DNA of 61,042 nt from contig SXIK01000138.1 of the NCBI GenBank assembly GCA_005772855.1, positions 1 through 61,042 on the forward strand, read 5' to 3'. This document shows positions 18,196 through 26,875 of the stretch, one piece after another. The notes beneath the pieces were generated by a model. It ran no database searches, was not told the origin of the DNA, and worked only from the letters and a program-made list of their open reading frames with translations. The translations under genes and the position numbers were made by a program. The stretch's first letter is position 1. Each line of letters starts with the position of its first letter. The DNA comes from Planctomycetia bacterium. Lineage in GTDB: Bacteria; Planctomycetota; UBA8108; SXIK01.

Positions 18196-21100
18196 ATGCA
18201 CCGTAAGGAACTCTTCTCCAAGGCTAGCTTCTTGCGTTCTGCCCCACCCTGGATAGCGTTGTGTTGGGGATTGGCACTGGCTCCTCTAGCCCTCCCACTT
18301 GAGGCCCAGGAGCGAGACGCGAAGCCAGAGGCGAAACCCAGGAAGCCCCCGGGCGAAGCTTCCGGGGACACGGACCCAATCCACGAGGAGATTCTGAAGA
18401 TCAACTACGTCTTCAATCGTGGACTTCACGAGCTCGCGCTGCCCAGGTACGAGCAAATCCTCGCGGCGAATGGCTCCTACGCCCGTACCGACCTCCTCCA
18501 CTACCCCATCGCACTGTGCCACTACAACCTGGCCACGGCGGCCCCCCCGGGCACGAAGAAAGCGGTTGACTCCCCCGGGGAGGCTTCCGCGCTGCGGCAG
18601 GGGCACCTCAAGAAGGCGGTCTTCCACTTCAAGGAAGCATTCCGGCGCAAGGAGCTCGAACCGCGGGCAACGGCAACGCGCCTCCTGGGTCAATCCCTGC
18701 TTCTTCTCGAGGACGCGGACGCCGCAGCAAAGGCTTTTCAGTTTGTTCTAGACAAGATGCCGAACTCGCCCGAATCGCCCCTGGCACGACTGGGCCTGGC
18801 AGAAGCTCGCTATTCCCAGGGCAAATTCGCGGAGGCAGCGGGGGCCTACCGTCAATTCCTCGAGGGTGGAGCGAGCGGCGATGACACGGACCGAGCACAG
18901 TTTTACCTCGCAATGTCACTCTACAAGGCCGGCGAGGCTGGCGACGAGGCCAGCAGGGCCGAAAGCATCGTCGCTTTCGAAAAGCTGTCGGCCAGCAGCT
19001 CGGCTCGCCATGCGCTCGATGCACGCTACATGCTCGCCATCGCACGTGAAGCGAAGGGTGAGCTCGAGGCTGCGGCGGAGGCCTTTCGTGGGATCGTGGA
19101 GGCCGGTTCAAAGGAATACGGTGAGCGGGCCCAGTTTGGCCTCGCTGCGTCGCTCTTTCGATCGGGGAAACACGGGGAAGCGCAGGCCGCGCTCGAACAG
19201 TTTCTCTCGAGCTTCCCCGCAAGCGAGCGCCGCGATCAGGCAACCCTGCTCTTGGCACGGGCACTTCTTGAGCAGAAGCAGACGACTGCGGCCGCAAAAA
19301 AGTTGCAGGAGCTCAGGAACTCTCCCGACGTGGGAGACGAGGCTTCGCTCCACCTGGCAAGGATCCTCACGCGCCACGGAAAGCCCCGGAGCGCAGCCAG
19401 CGTCCTTGCCCAGGCGCTCAAGGATTATCCAGAGAGTCGGCTGCGTGAGGATCTCGAGCTCGACCTGATCTCCGCTCAGGTCGCTGACGGCAACTTTCCA
19501 GCGGCGCTCGAGGAGATCCGGCGGGTAGAAGCCACCGGCAAGTCTGGTTCAACCGCGGATCAAGCAGCCTACCTGAAGGCCTACGCGCTCCATCGAGGCC
19601 AACGGCTGGAGGAGTCCAACACGGCCTGCGCCGAGTTCAGGAGGTCTTTTCCCCAAAGCCTTTACTTGAAGGATGTGCTCCAGATCGAGGCCGAAAACAA
19701 GCTGCTCACCGGTGACGCCGCCGGGGCAAGGGCGACGTACGAGGAGTTGCTCCGTGGCAACGCGAAGAGCCTCACCGCCACCCAGCGCCTCAAGGCCCGT
19801 TTCCGGATCGCCCAGGCCGTCTATCGTGAGAAGAGCTACGCGGAGGCGCTCAAGCTCTTCGACGCCATCGGCCAGGAAGTCCAGGGGCCCGAGGAGACCG
19901 TGGCGCTACGTGAGGACCCGCTTCTGCGTACCCTGCGTTATCTCATCGGCGAATGCGCCTACCAGGAAAAGATGCACGTGCGCGCGGTTAGCGAGCTCCG
20001 CACATTCCTCACCGAAGCTGCCGGAAAGGGAGGACTCGAGACCGAGACCTCCGATGCACGATTCAAGCTGGGACACTCGCTCCAGCTCTCCGGCGAGTTG
20101 AAGCAGGCTCGCGAAGCCTACCTCGATGCCTTGAAGGTCGACGACAAATCGCCCCACCGGGAACAGCTCCTCTTCGAGCTGGCGCAACTCGCCTACTCCG
20201 AGAAGGCTATCGACGAAGCGGCAAGATCATTTCAAACGGTTATCGAGGAGTTCCCGAAGTCGAGCTTCGTGCCTCACTCACTCAAGTTCCTCGGCTGGAT
20301 CGCCTTCGACGCCAAGGACGCGCAAAAGGCCGTGGGCTTTTACAAACGTCTGCTTCGAGAGCATCCGTCTCACCCTGCATCGAGCGACGCGGACTACTAT
20401 CTCTCCCTGAGTCTCAAGGCGCTCGGCCTGAGCCGGGAGGCCCGGGAAGCGCTCGAGAACTTCCGCTCGAAGCACCCCGAAGACCCGAGATCCGGCCGTT
20501 CGGAGCTCGAAGAGGCGGTTGAGCTCTCGAAGGAGAAGAAGCACGCCGAGGCGCTCGCGATCCTGGAGCGTCTCAGAGCGCAGCAACCTGCGCCCGAGAT
20601 GCTAACGATGGTTCTGTACGAAGTCGCATGGTGCCACCGTGGGCTGGGAGACCTCGCCAGCGCGCGCAAGGCTTATCAGGAGTGCCTCGAATCCGCCAAG
20701 GAGGATGGGTTTCGAGAGTCGACCACACTGGAACTGGGAGAGCTCGAGTTCGACGCCGGGGAGTACTCGAGGGCTCAGGAAATCCTCGAGCCGATCGCCA
20801 ACCGGAACGGTCCCAGGAGAGAGAAAGCGCTCTACCGACTGACGTGGACACGCCAGATGCTCCAGGATGCCGAGGGCGTGATCTCTCTCCACGAGTCCTT
20901 CGTGAAGGCCTTCCCGAAGAGCGAGCTTTCGAGCGAGCTGGGTGTCCTTGCCGCCAAGGCCCACGCCGCACGGGGCGACAGCTCGAAGGCTGCCCAGATT
21001 TTCCAGTCGATCGCAGACGGACGGCCCGACTCCCCCGAGGCCGAGTCGGCGCGTGTCAGCCTCGGCGAGTGCCTTGCGGAGGAGAAGAAATTCACCGAGG

Positions 21101-21522
21101 CCCAGGAGCGCTTCGACTCCTTTCTGGCCCGCTATCCAAAAAGTCCGCTGGGCTACCGTGCCCACTTCGGCTCTGCCTGGGCCCTCGAGAACCTCGGGGG
21201 CCGAGATGAGGCGATTGCAAAGTACCGGGCAGTCGTGAAGGAGACAAGAACGACGCTCGCAGCCAGGGCTCAGTTTCAGATTGGACAGTGCCTCGTGTCG
21301 AAGAAAGATTTCAAGGGCGCCATCGTCGAGTTCCTGCAGGTACCCGCAGCGTACAGCTTCCCGGAATGGAGCTCGAAGGCTCTTCTCCAGATCGCCGGCT
21401 GCTTCGAAGCGCTCGACGACGTCGACAATGCCCGCAAGTATTACTCGGAAGTCAAGGAGAGCTATTCGGCCCGCGATGAGGCCAGGCTCGCGCAGGAACG
21501 TCTCCAGAAGCTCGAACAGTAA
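18196..21522 (+). CDS. Very large periplasmic TPR protein, first gene of a Tol-like operon
   Basis: The protein has 1108 residues with a signal peptide (hydrophobic WIALCWGLALAPLALPLEA, probable cleavage near residue 37). The rest is a continuous array of roughly 25 tetratricopeptide-type repeats. Examples are AAAKAFQFVLDKMPNSPESP, EAAGAYRQFLEGGASGDDT, EAARSFQTVIEEFPKSSFVP and KYRAVVKETRTTLAARAQF. The F-P-x-S spacing matches the CpoB/YbgF and BamD subtype found in envelope complexes. Only three bases separate it from the ExbB/TolQ gene, so it is surely co-transcribed with the motor genes. By analogy with CpoB, a periplasmic regulator or adaptor of the motor is inferred. It is about four times larger than CpoB. 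Confidence 0.85.
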   Translation: MHRKELFSKASFLRSAPPWIALCWGLALAPLALPLEAQERDAKPEAKPRKPPGEASGDTDPIHEEILKINYVFNRGLHELALPRYEQILAANGSYARTDLLHYPIALCHYNLATAAPPGTKKAVDSPGEASALRQGHLKKAVFHFKEAFRRKELEPRATATRLLGQSLLLLEDADAAAKAFQFVLDKMPNSPESPLARLGLAEARYSQGKFAEAAGAYRQFLEGGASGDDTDRAQFYLAMSLYKAGEAGDEASRAESIVAFEKLSASSSARHALDARYMLAIAREAKGELEAAAEAFRGIVEAGSKEYGERAQFGLAASLFRSGKHGEAQAALEQFLSSFPASERRDQATLLLARALLEQKQTTAAAKKLQELRNSPDVGDEASLHLARILTRHGKPRSAASVLAQALKDYPESRLREDLELDLISAQVADGNFPAALEEIRRVEATGKSGSTADQAAYLKAYALHRGQRLEESNTACAEFRRSFPQSLYLKDVLQIEAENKLLTGDAAGARATYEELLRGNAKSLTATQRLKARFRIAQAVYREKSYAEALKLFDAIGQEVQGPEETVALREDPLLRTLRYLIGECAYQEKMHVRAVSELRTFLTEAAGKGGLETETSDARFKLGHSLQLSGELKQAREAYLDALKVDDKSPHREQLLFELAQLAYSEKAIDEAARSFQTVIEEFPKSSFVPHSLKFLGWIAFDAKDAQKAVGFYKRLLREHPSHPASSDADYYLSLSLKALGLSREAREALENFRSKHPEDPRSGRSELEEAVELSKEKKHAEALAILERLRAQQPAPEMLTMVLYEVAWCHRGLGDLASARKAYQECLESAKEDGFRESTTLELGELEFDAGEYSRAQEILEPIANRNGPRREKALYRLTWTRQMLQDAEGVISLHESFVKAFPKSELSSELGVLAAKAHAARGDSSKAAQIFQSIADGRPDSPEAESARVSLGECLAEEKKFTEAQERFDSFLARYPKSPLGYRAHFGSAWALENLGGRDEAIAKYRAVVKETRTTLAARAQFQIGQCLVSKKDFKGAIVEFLQVPAAYSFPEWSSKALLQIAGCFEALDDVDNARKYYSEVKESYSARDEARLAQERLQKLEQ

Positions 21523-21525
21523 CTC

Positions 21526-22332
21526 ATGAGACTCACCAAGCATCTCCATCCACTCGTGCGGATCGTACCGGCGGCCCTCCATCATCACAGGTGGATTCTT
21601 GCCCTGGCATTCGTGGCGCTCGCATCAACAGTCGTTCCCGCCGGCGAGCCGCAGACCGCGCCGCGAGAGAAGGAGACCGTCTTTTCGCTCATCGTCAAGG
21701 GTGGCTGGGTGATGATCCCCATTGGAATATGCTCGCTGATCGTCCTCACCTACGGCATCGAGCGGACCATCACCTTCCGGCAGTCCCGAGTTGGAAGCCC
21801 CACGCTTCTTGATCAAATCTTTGAGGACCTTCCGCAAGGGGCACAGTTGGGCCAGGGAACCGTCAAGCCCGCCCTTGAGCGATGCGATGCCGATGGCTCC
21901 ATCCTGGCTCGAGTGCTCCGATGCGGCATCGAGAAGCTCGACCGGGAGGAGGTCCACGTGCAGACGTTTCTCGAGGAGAGCGCAGCCAAGGAGTTCCACC
22001 TCCTGAAGCGGGGCCTCAGACCCTTCTCAATCTGCGCCTCACTTGCCCCCCTCCTGGGCCTTCTCGGCACGATCTTCGGCATGATCTCCTGTTTCGAAAA
22101 CGCAACCGCGGTCGATGCGGCCTCCCGCGCCGAAAGCCTCGCGAAGGGAATCTATGAGGCCCTCGTGACCACGGCTGCCGGCCTCTCGGTGGCCATCCCA
22201 GCAATGGCGCTCTTTTATTTCTTTAACGGACGGGTGGACAAAGCCGCCGACCTGATGGACGAGAGCGCGACTCGGTTCCTCGACCACTACTTCGGCGTTC
22301 AAGCCAGCGCCAAAGCTCCGAAGGGGAAGTGA
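21526..22332 (+). CDS. MotA/TolQ/ExbB-family proton channel
   Basis: The 268-residue protein is an inner-membrane stator-type channel subunit that uses the proton gradient together with the ExbD-like partner. It has an N-terminal hydrophobic segment (about residues 24-40) and a second helix in GGWVMIPIGICSLIVLTYGI near 53-75. The two conserved helices are PLLGLLGTIFGMISCF near 170 and ALVTTAAGLSVAIPAMALFYF near 210. The GLLGTIFGMI and TTAAGLSVAIPA strings are the signature of the TolQ/ExbB family. The extra N-terminal segment resembles ExbB-type proteins with a signal-like region. It sits between the TPR gene (3 bases) and the ExbD gene (3 bases). Confidence 0.92.
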   Translation: MRLTKHLHPLVRIVPAALHHHRWILALAFVALASTVVPAGEPQTAPREKETVFSLIVKGGWVMIPIGICSLIVLTYGIERTITFRQSRVGSPTLLDQIFEDLPQGAQLGQGTVKPALERCDADGSILARVLRCGIEKLDREEVHVQTFLEESAAKEFHLLKRGLRPFSICASLAPLLGLLGTIFGMISCFENATAVDAASRAESLAKGIYEALVTTAAGLSVAIPAMALFYFFNGRVDKAADLMDESATRFLDHYFGVQASAKAPKGK

Positions 22333-22335
22333 AAG

Positions 22336-22761
22336 TTGCACACCCGACGTGATGAATCCATCGAGGAGGTTGGTCCGAACATGACCCCCTTCATCGATAT
22401 GATGTTCATCCTTGTAATCTTCTTCTTGGCCACGAGTCGCTTCCAGCAGGAGGAACGCGACGAGAGCATTCGTCTCGCGAAATCCCGTTCGCAGATGCCG
22501 ATCGCAGCGGCCAGCGACATGCTCGTCATCAACGTGGACAAGGATGGCCGCAAGATCGTCGACGGCAAGGTGCGCACCCTCGATGAGCTCGAGGAGCTGG
22601 TACGCACCCGAAGAGCTGTCAGGAAAGACAGTGACGTGGTCATTCGAGCCGACGAAAGAGCTCGAGTTGGACAGTTGCAGGAGGCTCACGAGATTTGCGT
22701 TCGTCAGGGCTTCAAGGCAGCAAGTATCGCATACCAAAACGCAGGAGCCGTGGGGAACTGA
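22336..22761 (+). CDS. ExbD/TolR-family protein
   Basis: The 141-residue protein has a single membrane helix and a periplasmic domain. The cytoplasmic tail is followed by MTPFIDMMFILVIFFLATS, where Asp21 is the protonatable residue conserved in ExbD and TolR. The C-terminal part (about residues 55-140) has the family's pattern, with INVDKDGRKIVDGK, LDELEELVRTRR, VVIRADERARVGQLQEAHE and GFKAASIA. The start is TTG at 22336, three bases after the ExbB stop and preceded by AAGGGGAAG; starting at the ATG at 22381 would cut into the helix. The stop overlaps the next start as TGATG. Confidence 0.92.
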   Translation: MHTRRDESIEEVGPNMTPFIDMMFILVIFFLATSRFQQEERDESIRLAKSRSQMPIAAASDMLVINVDKDGRKIVDGKVRTLDELEELVRTRRAVRKDSDVVIRADERARVGQLQEAHEICVRQGFKAASIAYQNAGAVGN

Positions 22762-25700
22762 TGGCGCGCTCGTGGTTCAAGGCGATCCTGTGGACCGTGG
22801 GAGGTCTTCTGGGCCTCGCCGGGCTCGCGGCCTACTTTGTCCAGGAGAAAGGCCTCGTTCAACGCGTGTACCTGTACCAGGACGGACGCTCATCGCTCCG
22901 CCTGAGCGGATCCAGCACGCTCCGGGAGGTTTCCTGGTCAGCGCCCCGGGAAGTACCCGAAGGCAATGCGGCCCCAAATCCTCCTCCCGAGTCCCCTCAC
23001 TGGTCGTCTCCCGCGATCCTCCTGAACGCAGTACGTGGCCCCAACGGCGACTTTGACCTCCACGTCCGCGAGATGGCGTCCACCGGCTGGTCCGCCTCCC
23101 GTCCCATCCCGGGAGCCGTCAACTCACCAGGGGACGAGATCTCCCCGACACTTTCACCTGATGGTTCGATCCTATTTTTTGCCTCGAACCGTCCCGGTGG
23201 TCTCGGGGGATTCGACCTCTACCTCTCCCGGCGCACAAGGGATGGCTGGGGCAAGCCCCGGAACCTCGGCTCGCGCATCAATTCACCCTACGACGAGAAG
23301 GGGCCGGCGCTCCACCCCTCATCGTCCGTTCTCGTCTTCGCGACCAACCGGCCACGGAGTTTCATCCTGACACCGCCTTCGGAGTGGACCGACGTGCCGC
23401 TGGGAAGCTGGAAAGCGGGGAACGACTTGCTTGCCCGCGTCGAGCGGTCCATTACGCCCGACGGGGTCGGGGAATGGTCGGAGGTGCTACCGCTCGAGGC
23501 GCTCTCCTCCCCGGCAAGCAGCCGGGAGCCCTGTTTCTCGCCCTCGGGTGATTTTCTCTACTTCGCGTCCGATCGAAAAGGCGGCGCGGGTGGGCTGGAT
23601 ATCTACAGGGCGCAAGTTCAGTTCGCGGGAGATCAAGCGCCCAACATTTCACAGCTGAGGGTAGAGCCTCCCGAGAGCTGTGGCGCGCCGCTGAACTCAA
23701 GGTACGACGAACACGACCCACGGATCCTGCTGGATGGCCACGCCCTCGTCTTCCGCGTGGCCGAGACGCAAGGAGGCACGGAGAGCCTCTTCGAAAGCCG
23801 GACACGGGAGGTCTCATCGGAGCTGGAGTTCGCCACCGTGCCGCTTCGAGCGCTTGGTGCCAGGGCACTGCGTCTCACGGCGCTTGTCCTCGGCGGAATC
23901 AGCCTCCTCCTGGCCACGATCGTTCTCCTGCGCCATAGAGAACGCTGGTCCACGAGCCTCGTCCTGCGATCGAGCGTCCTGGCCATCTTGGCGCATGCCG
24001 CGATGCTCTACGGTTTTTACTTCTGGGTCGTCAGCGAGGACATCATCGCACTCGCAGAAAAGAAGACGTCCATGGAGGAAGTCACCGTCGAGCGCACGCT
24101 CCAGGCGAAGCTCCTGGAAGAAACGATGCGCATGGATGTCGCAGCACTGGCGAGGGAGGCTCCAGTCCAGCCCACGATCCGCGCGTCCGGGCGTGTCGTG
24201 GAAATTTCCAGCATTGATGTCACGGCGCCGGAGGCGGTGGATGCGCCCATCACCCCGGCACGCCCAGTGCCCGTCGAAAGCGCCGCGGAGTCACCCGAGG
24301 AACGAGCGGTGAAGGAGACCGCGCTCGAGTTGGAGGTCTCAAGGGCAATTCCGGAAGCGGTGCCTGTCACGGAGTCACTGCCACCTCCAGCGCCCAGCGA
24401 GCCAGAGAGAGACACCACCGATCTGACCGCGCGGGGGACCCAGAGTCTGAAGGCCGAACTCGAGACACCGAGGCCCGGGCCGCTCTTGCGAGTTCAAACG
24501 GCCGCCCCGACGCTCGAGCACCTTGGGGAGATCGACCTGGTCGCAGCCACAACGCAGTTGCAAGCCCCGGTGGAGACCCTGTCGTCTCTCCCACCGCTCG
24601 CCCGTCACACCCCGGAGACTCCAGCGGTCGTCACAGCGCTCTCGGTGCCCGCGCAGTCACAGGAGGTCACGCCCGAGCGCAGGTTGGCCGCCCCCGAGGT
24701 GTCGCCCAGAATGACGATCGGCAAGGCCTCACACGCCGTCAACGCTCCCGGCCTTCCCGAGGTGCGCGCAACGGAGGTGCACACAGCCGAATCGCTCTGG
24801 CGTGCGCAGATCTCAGGTATCCTGCCCGCTCCCTCCCATCACGCCGAGGCTCGCGAGCTGCCAGAAAATTCACTGGCCCTGGCCCCAATCACGCCGATTC
24901 CACAGACGCCAGGGGCCACCGTGAAGTTGGAGGAGACGGTGGCACTCGCCGAGGTCAGAAGCTCCTCAAGAGAGGATGCTTCCGATCCGCGACCACGTGG
25001 CAGCGACCATTTCGCGAGGCCAAGCGCTCCCGCCCGTGGAACGCTCAGCGCGGAGCTGGCCTCCGTGGTCTCACGACCCGAGTCGCGGCCGCTTTCGGTC
25101 GAGAGCTCGGCCGTCGCGGCTCCAGCTCTGGCCTCGAGCGCCCAGATGGACGCCGTGCCTTCCCCCGGAGTCCTCGAAAAGTCTCAACTACCCGGAATCG
25201 AGCGCTCGAGCTTGCGCTCACCGCTCGCCACTCTGAGCGAGGGCGAGGGCGGAGCGAAGCCCGCCCGGGGGGCGCCCGTCGTCACCGACATCCTGTTCGC
25301 GGGGCGGGCGGCGCAAAGAGAATGGCGGCCCGCTTTCCCCTCCACACCCGGCTCAAGCCTTGAGCTCCTCGAGGTTCAGCCCGGGCCTTCCGCATCACTC
25401 TCGCCCCTCGGCACAGTGGTGGGCAGGCCGAAGCTCTCGGGGAGCACGAAGACTGCCGGGAGTACACCGGCCCAAGCCAGCCTTCCCGCAGAAGCCACAG
25501 CCAAGGCCAGTGCCGTCACGCTGAAGCTCCCGGAGGCGCCGCCGGACCTCCGCAGAGAGAAAGATCTCGCGAAGGTGCGGTCTCCCGAGGCTCGCGAGGT
25601 GCTAGTAAGCCAGATGGGGGGCACGCAGGCTTCGGAAGACGCAGTTCGCATGGCGCTGGAATGGCTGGCACGGCACCAGTCGAGGGACGGCCGCTGGGAT

Positions 25701-26642
25701 GTCGACGGCTTTGATGCAGACTGCCGGAGCTGCCAAAGCCCCGGAGTACAGACGGACTGCGACGCTGCCGTCACGGCACTCGCGCTCCTGTGTTTCCTCG
25801 GCCAAAACCATACTCCGCAGAACCCTCTCAGCCCGTTCAAGAAGCACACCCAGGCAGCGATTTCTTGGCTGCTCCAGATCCAGGGTCTCAATGGCTCCCT
25901 CGCAGGCGCCGATGAGCGCTACACGATGTACACGCACGGCATTGCGACCCTGGCGCTGAGCGAAGCCCTGATCCTGACGAAGGACCCGAGGCTCGAGGAG
26001 CCCGTGCGCCTCGCGGTCCGCCTCATCATCACGACTCAGAACAGGACGACGGGTGGTTGGCGCTACAAGCCACAACCGCCCCTGCGGGGTGACACCTCCA
26101 TCACGGGCTGGCAGGTCCTTGCCCTTGTGAGCGCCCGCGGCGCCGGAGTCCAGGTACCCGAGGTTGTGTTGGATCGGGCCCGGCACTGGATCGACCACGA
26201 GGTCGCGGGAGGACAACACGGCGGCATCTTCGGTTACACCCGGCCGGAGAAGCCCCGCGTGGCGATGACTGCCGAAGGAATGTTCGCCCGCCTCCTCCTC
26301 GGCGGGAAACGGACGGACCGCAACATCGAGGAGGCGGCAAGGTACATCCACACCGAGACCCGGGACGGTGGATATCTCGACAACCTCTACCTTCTCTATT
26401 ACGGGAACCTGGCCCTCTACCATTACCAGGGCTGGATCTGGGAGCGGTGGAACAACGAAGTGCGCGAATTCCTTGTTCGCTCCCAGCAGCGGACGGGTAC
26501 TCGCGCCGGGAGCTGGGACCCCTCAGGGCAATATACCAAGACGGGTGGCCGCGTGCTTTCGACCTGCTTCGCGGCACTGACCCTGGAAGTCTATTACCGA
26601 TATCTACCACTTTACTGGACGCTCGACAAATCGGCGAAGTGA
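22761..26642 (+). CDS. Tol/TonB-like fusion: PD40 propeller, membrane anchor, long linker, squalene-cyclase-like toroid
   Basis: The protein has 1293 residues and starts at the ATG overlapping the ExbD stop (TGATG); an in-frame extension to 22695 lies inside exbD and is rejected. The order is: a membrane helix (about 10-30); a TolB/PD40-type propeller with at least four blades, seen as NSPGDEISPTLSPDG (121), NSPYDEKGPALHP (174), a blade near 254 and NSRYDEHDPRILLDG (312); two membrane helices (about 369-391 and 400-423), the second with His412 in LAILAHAAMLYGF, like TonB/TolA anchors; and a Pro/Ala/Glu/Ser-rich linker (424-955). Last comes an alpha/alpha toroid with prenyltransferase/squalene-cyclase repeats (LARHQSRDGRWD 964, ITTQNRTTGGWRY, GGQHGGIFGYT). 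No DxDD catalytic motif was seen, so a binding or scaffold role is likelier than cyclisation. Confidence 0.82.
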   Translation: MARSWFKAILWTVGGLLGLAGLAAYFVQEKGLVQRVYLYQDGRSSLRLSGSSTLREVSWSAPREVPEGNAAPNPPPESPHWSSPAILLNAVRGPNGDFDLHVREMASTGWSASRPIPGAVNSPGDEISPTLSPDGSILFFASNRPGGLGGFDLYLSRRTRDGWGKPRNLGSRINSPYDEKGPALHPSSSVLVFATNRPRSFILTPPSEWTDVPLGSWKAGNDLLARVERSITPDGVGEWSEVLPLEALSSPASSREPCFSPSGDFLYFASDRKGGAGGLDIYRAQVQFAGDQAPNISQLRVEPPESCGAPLNSRYDEHDPRILLDGHALVFRVAETQGGTESLFESRTREVSSELEFATVPLRALGARALRLTALVLGGISLLLATIVLLRHRERWSTSLVLRSSVLAILAHAAMLYGFYFWVVSEDIIALAEKKTSMEEVTVERTLQAKLLEETMRMDVAALAREAPVQPTIRASGRVVEISSIDVTAPEAVDAPITPARPVPVESAAESPEERAVKETALELEVSRAIPEAVPVTESLPPPAPSEPERDTTDLTARGTQSLKAELETPRPGPLLRVQTAAPTLEHLGEIDLVAATTQLQAPVETLSSLPPLARHTPETPAVVTALSVPAQSQEVTPERRLAAPEVSPRMTIGKASHAVNAPGLPEVRATEVHTAESLWRAQISGILPAPSHHAEARELPENSLALAPITPIPQTPGATVKLEETVALAEVRSSSREDASDPRPRGSDHFARPSAPARGTLSAELASVVSRPESRPLSVESSAVAAPALASSAQMDAVPSPGVLEKSQLPGIERSSLRSPLATLSEGEGGAKPARGAPVVTDILFAGRAAQREWRPAFPSTPGSSLELLEVQPGPSASLSPLGTVVGRPKLSGSTKTAGSTPAQASLPAEATAKASAVTLKLPEAPPDLRREKDLAKVRSPEAREVLVSQMGGTQASEDAVRMALEWLARHQSRDGRWDVDGFDADCRSCQSPGVQTDCDAAVTALALLCFLGQNHTPQNPLSPFKKHTQAAISWLLQIQGLNGSLAGADERYTMYTHGIATLALSEALILTKDPRLEEPVRLAVRLIITTQNRTTGGWRYKPQPPLRGDTSITGWQVLALVSARGAGVQVPEVVLDRARHWIDHEVAGGQHGGIFGYTRPEKPRVAMTAEGMFARLLLGGKRTDRNIEEAARYIHTETRDGGYLDNLYLLYYGNLALYHYQGWIWERWNNEVREFLVRSQQRTGTRAGSWDPSGQYTKTGGRVLSTCFAALTLEVYYRYLPLYWTLDKSAK

Positions 26643-26875
26643 TCCGCTCTCAGCCGTCTGAACACCACTGCGAGAAGGAATCCCATAAAGATTTTCTCTC
26701 ACGGAAGCAGAAAGAAAGGCAGAGTAAAGTGTCGGGAAGCAGCCCTGAACCACACAACAGCGTCAACAGCGCCCCGAAGGAACTGAAGAAACAAGCTTGC
26801 GCTGGCATCCTCGTTCCGTAAGCTACCCCGATTCAAGAGTTCCCCCCCGGCGTCGAGGGGCGGAGAGGTTTCGAT

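Noticed and set aside
22695-22760. N-terminal extension of the propeller-toroid fusion
   Set aside because: It lies inside exbD; the TGATG junction and the following membrane helix give a better start.
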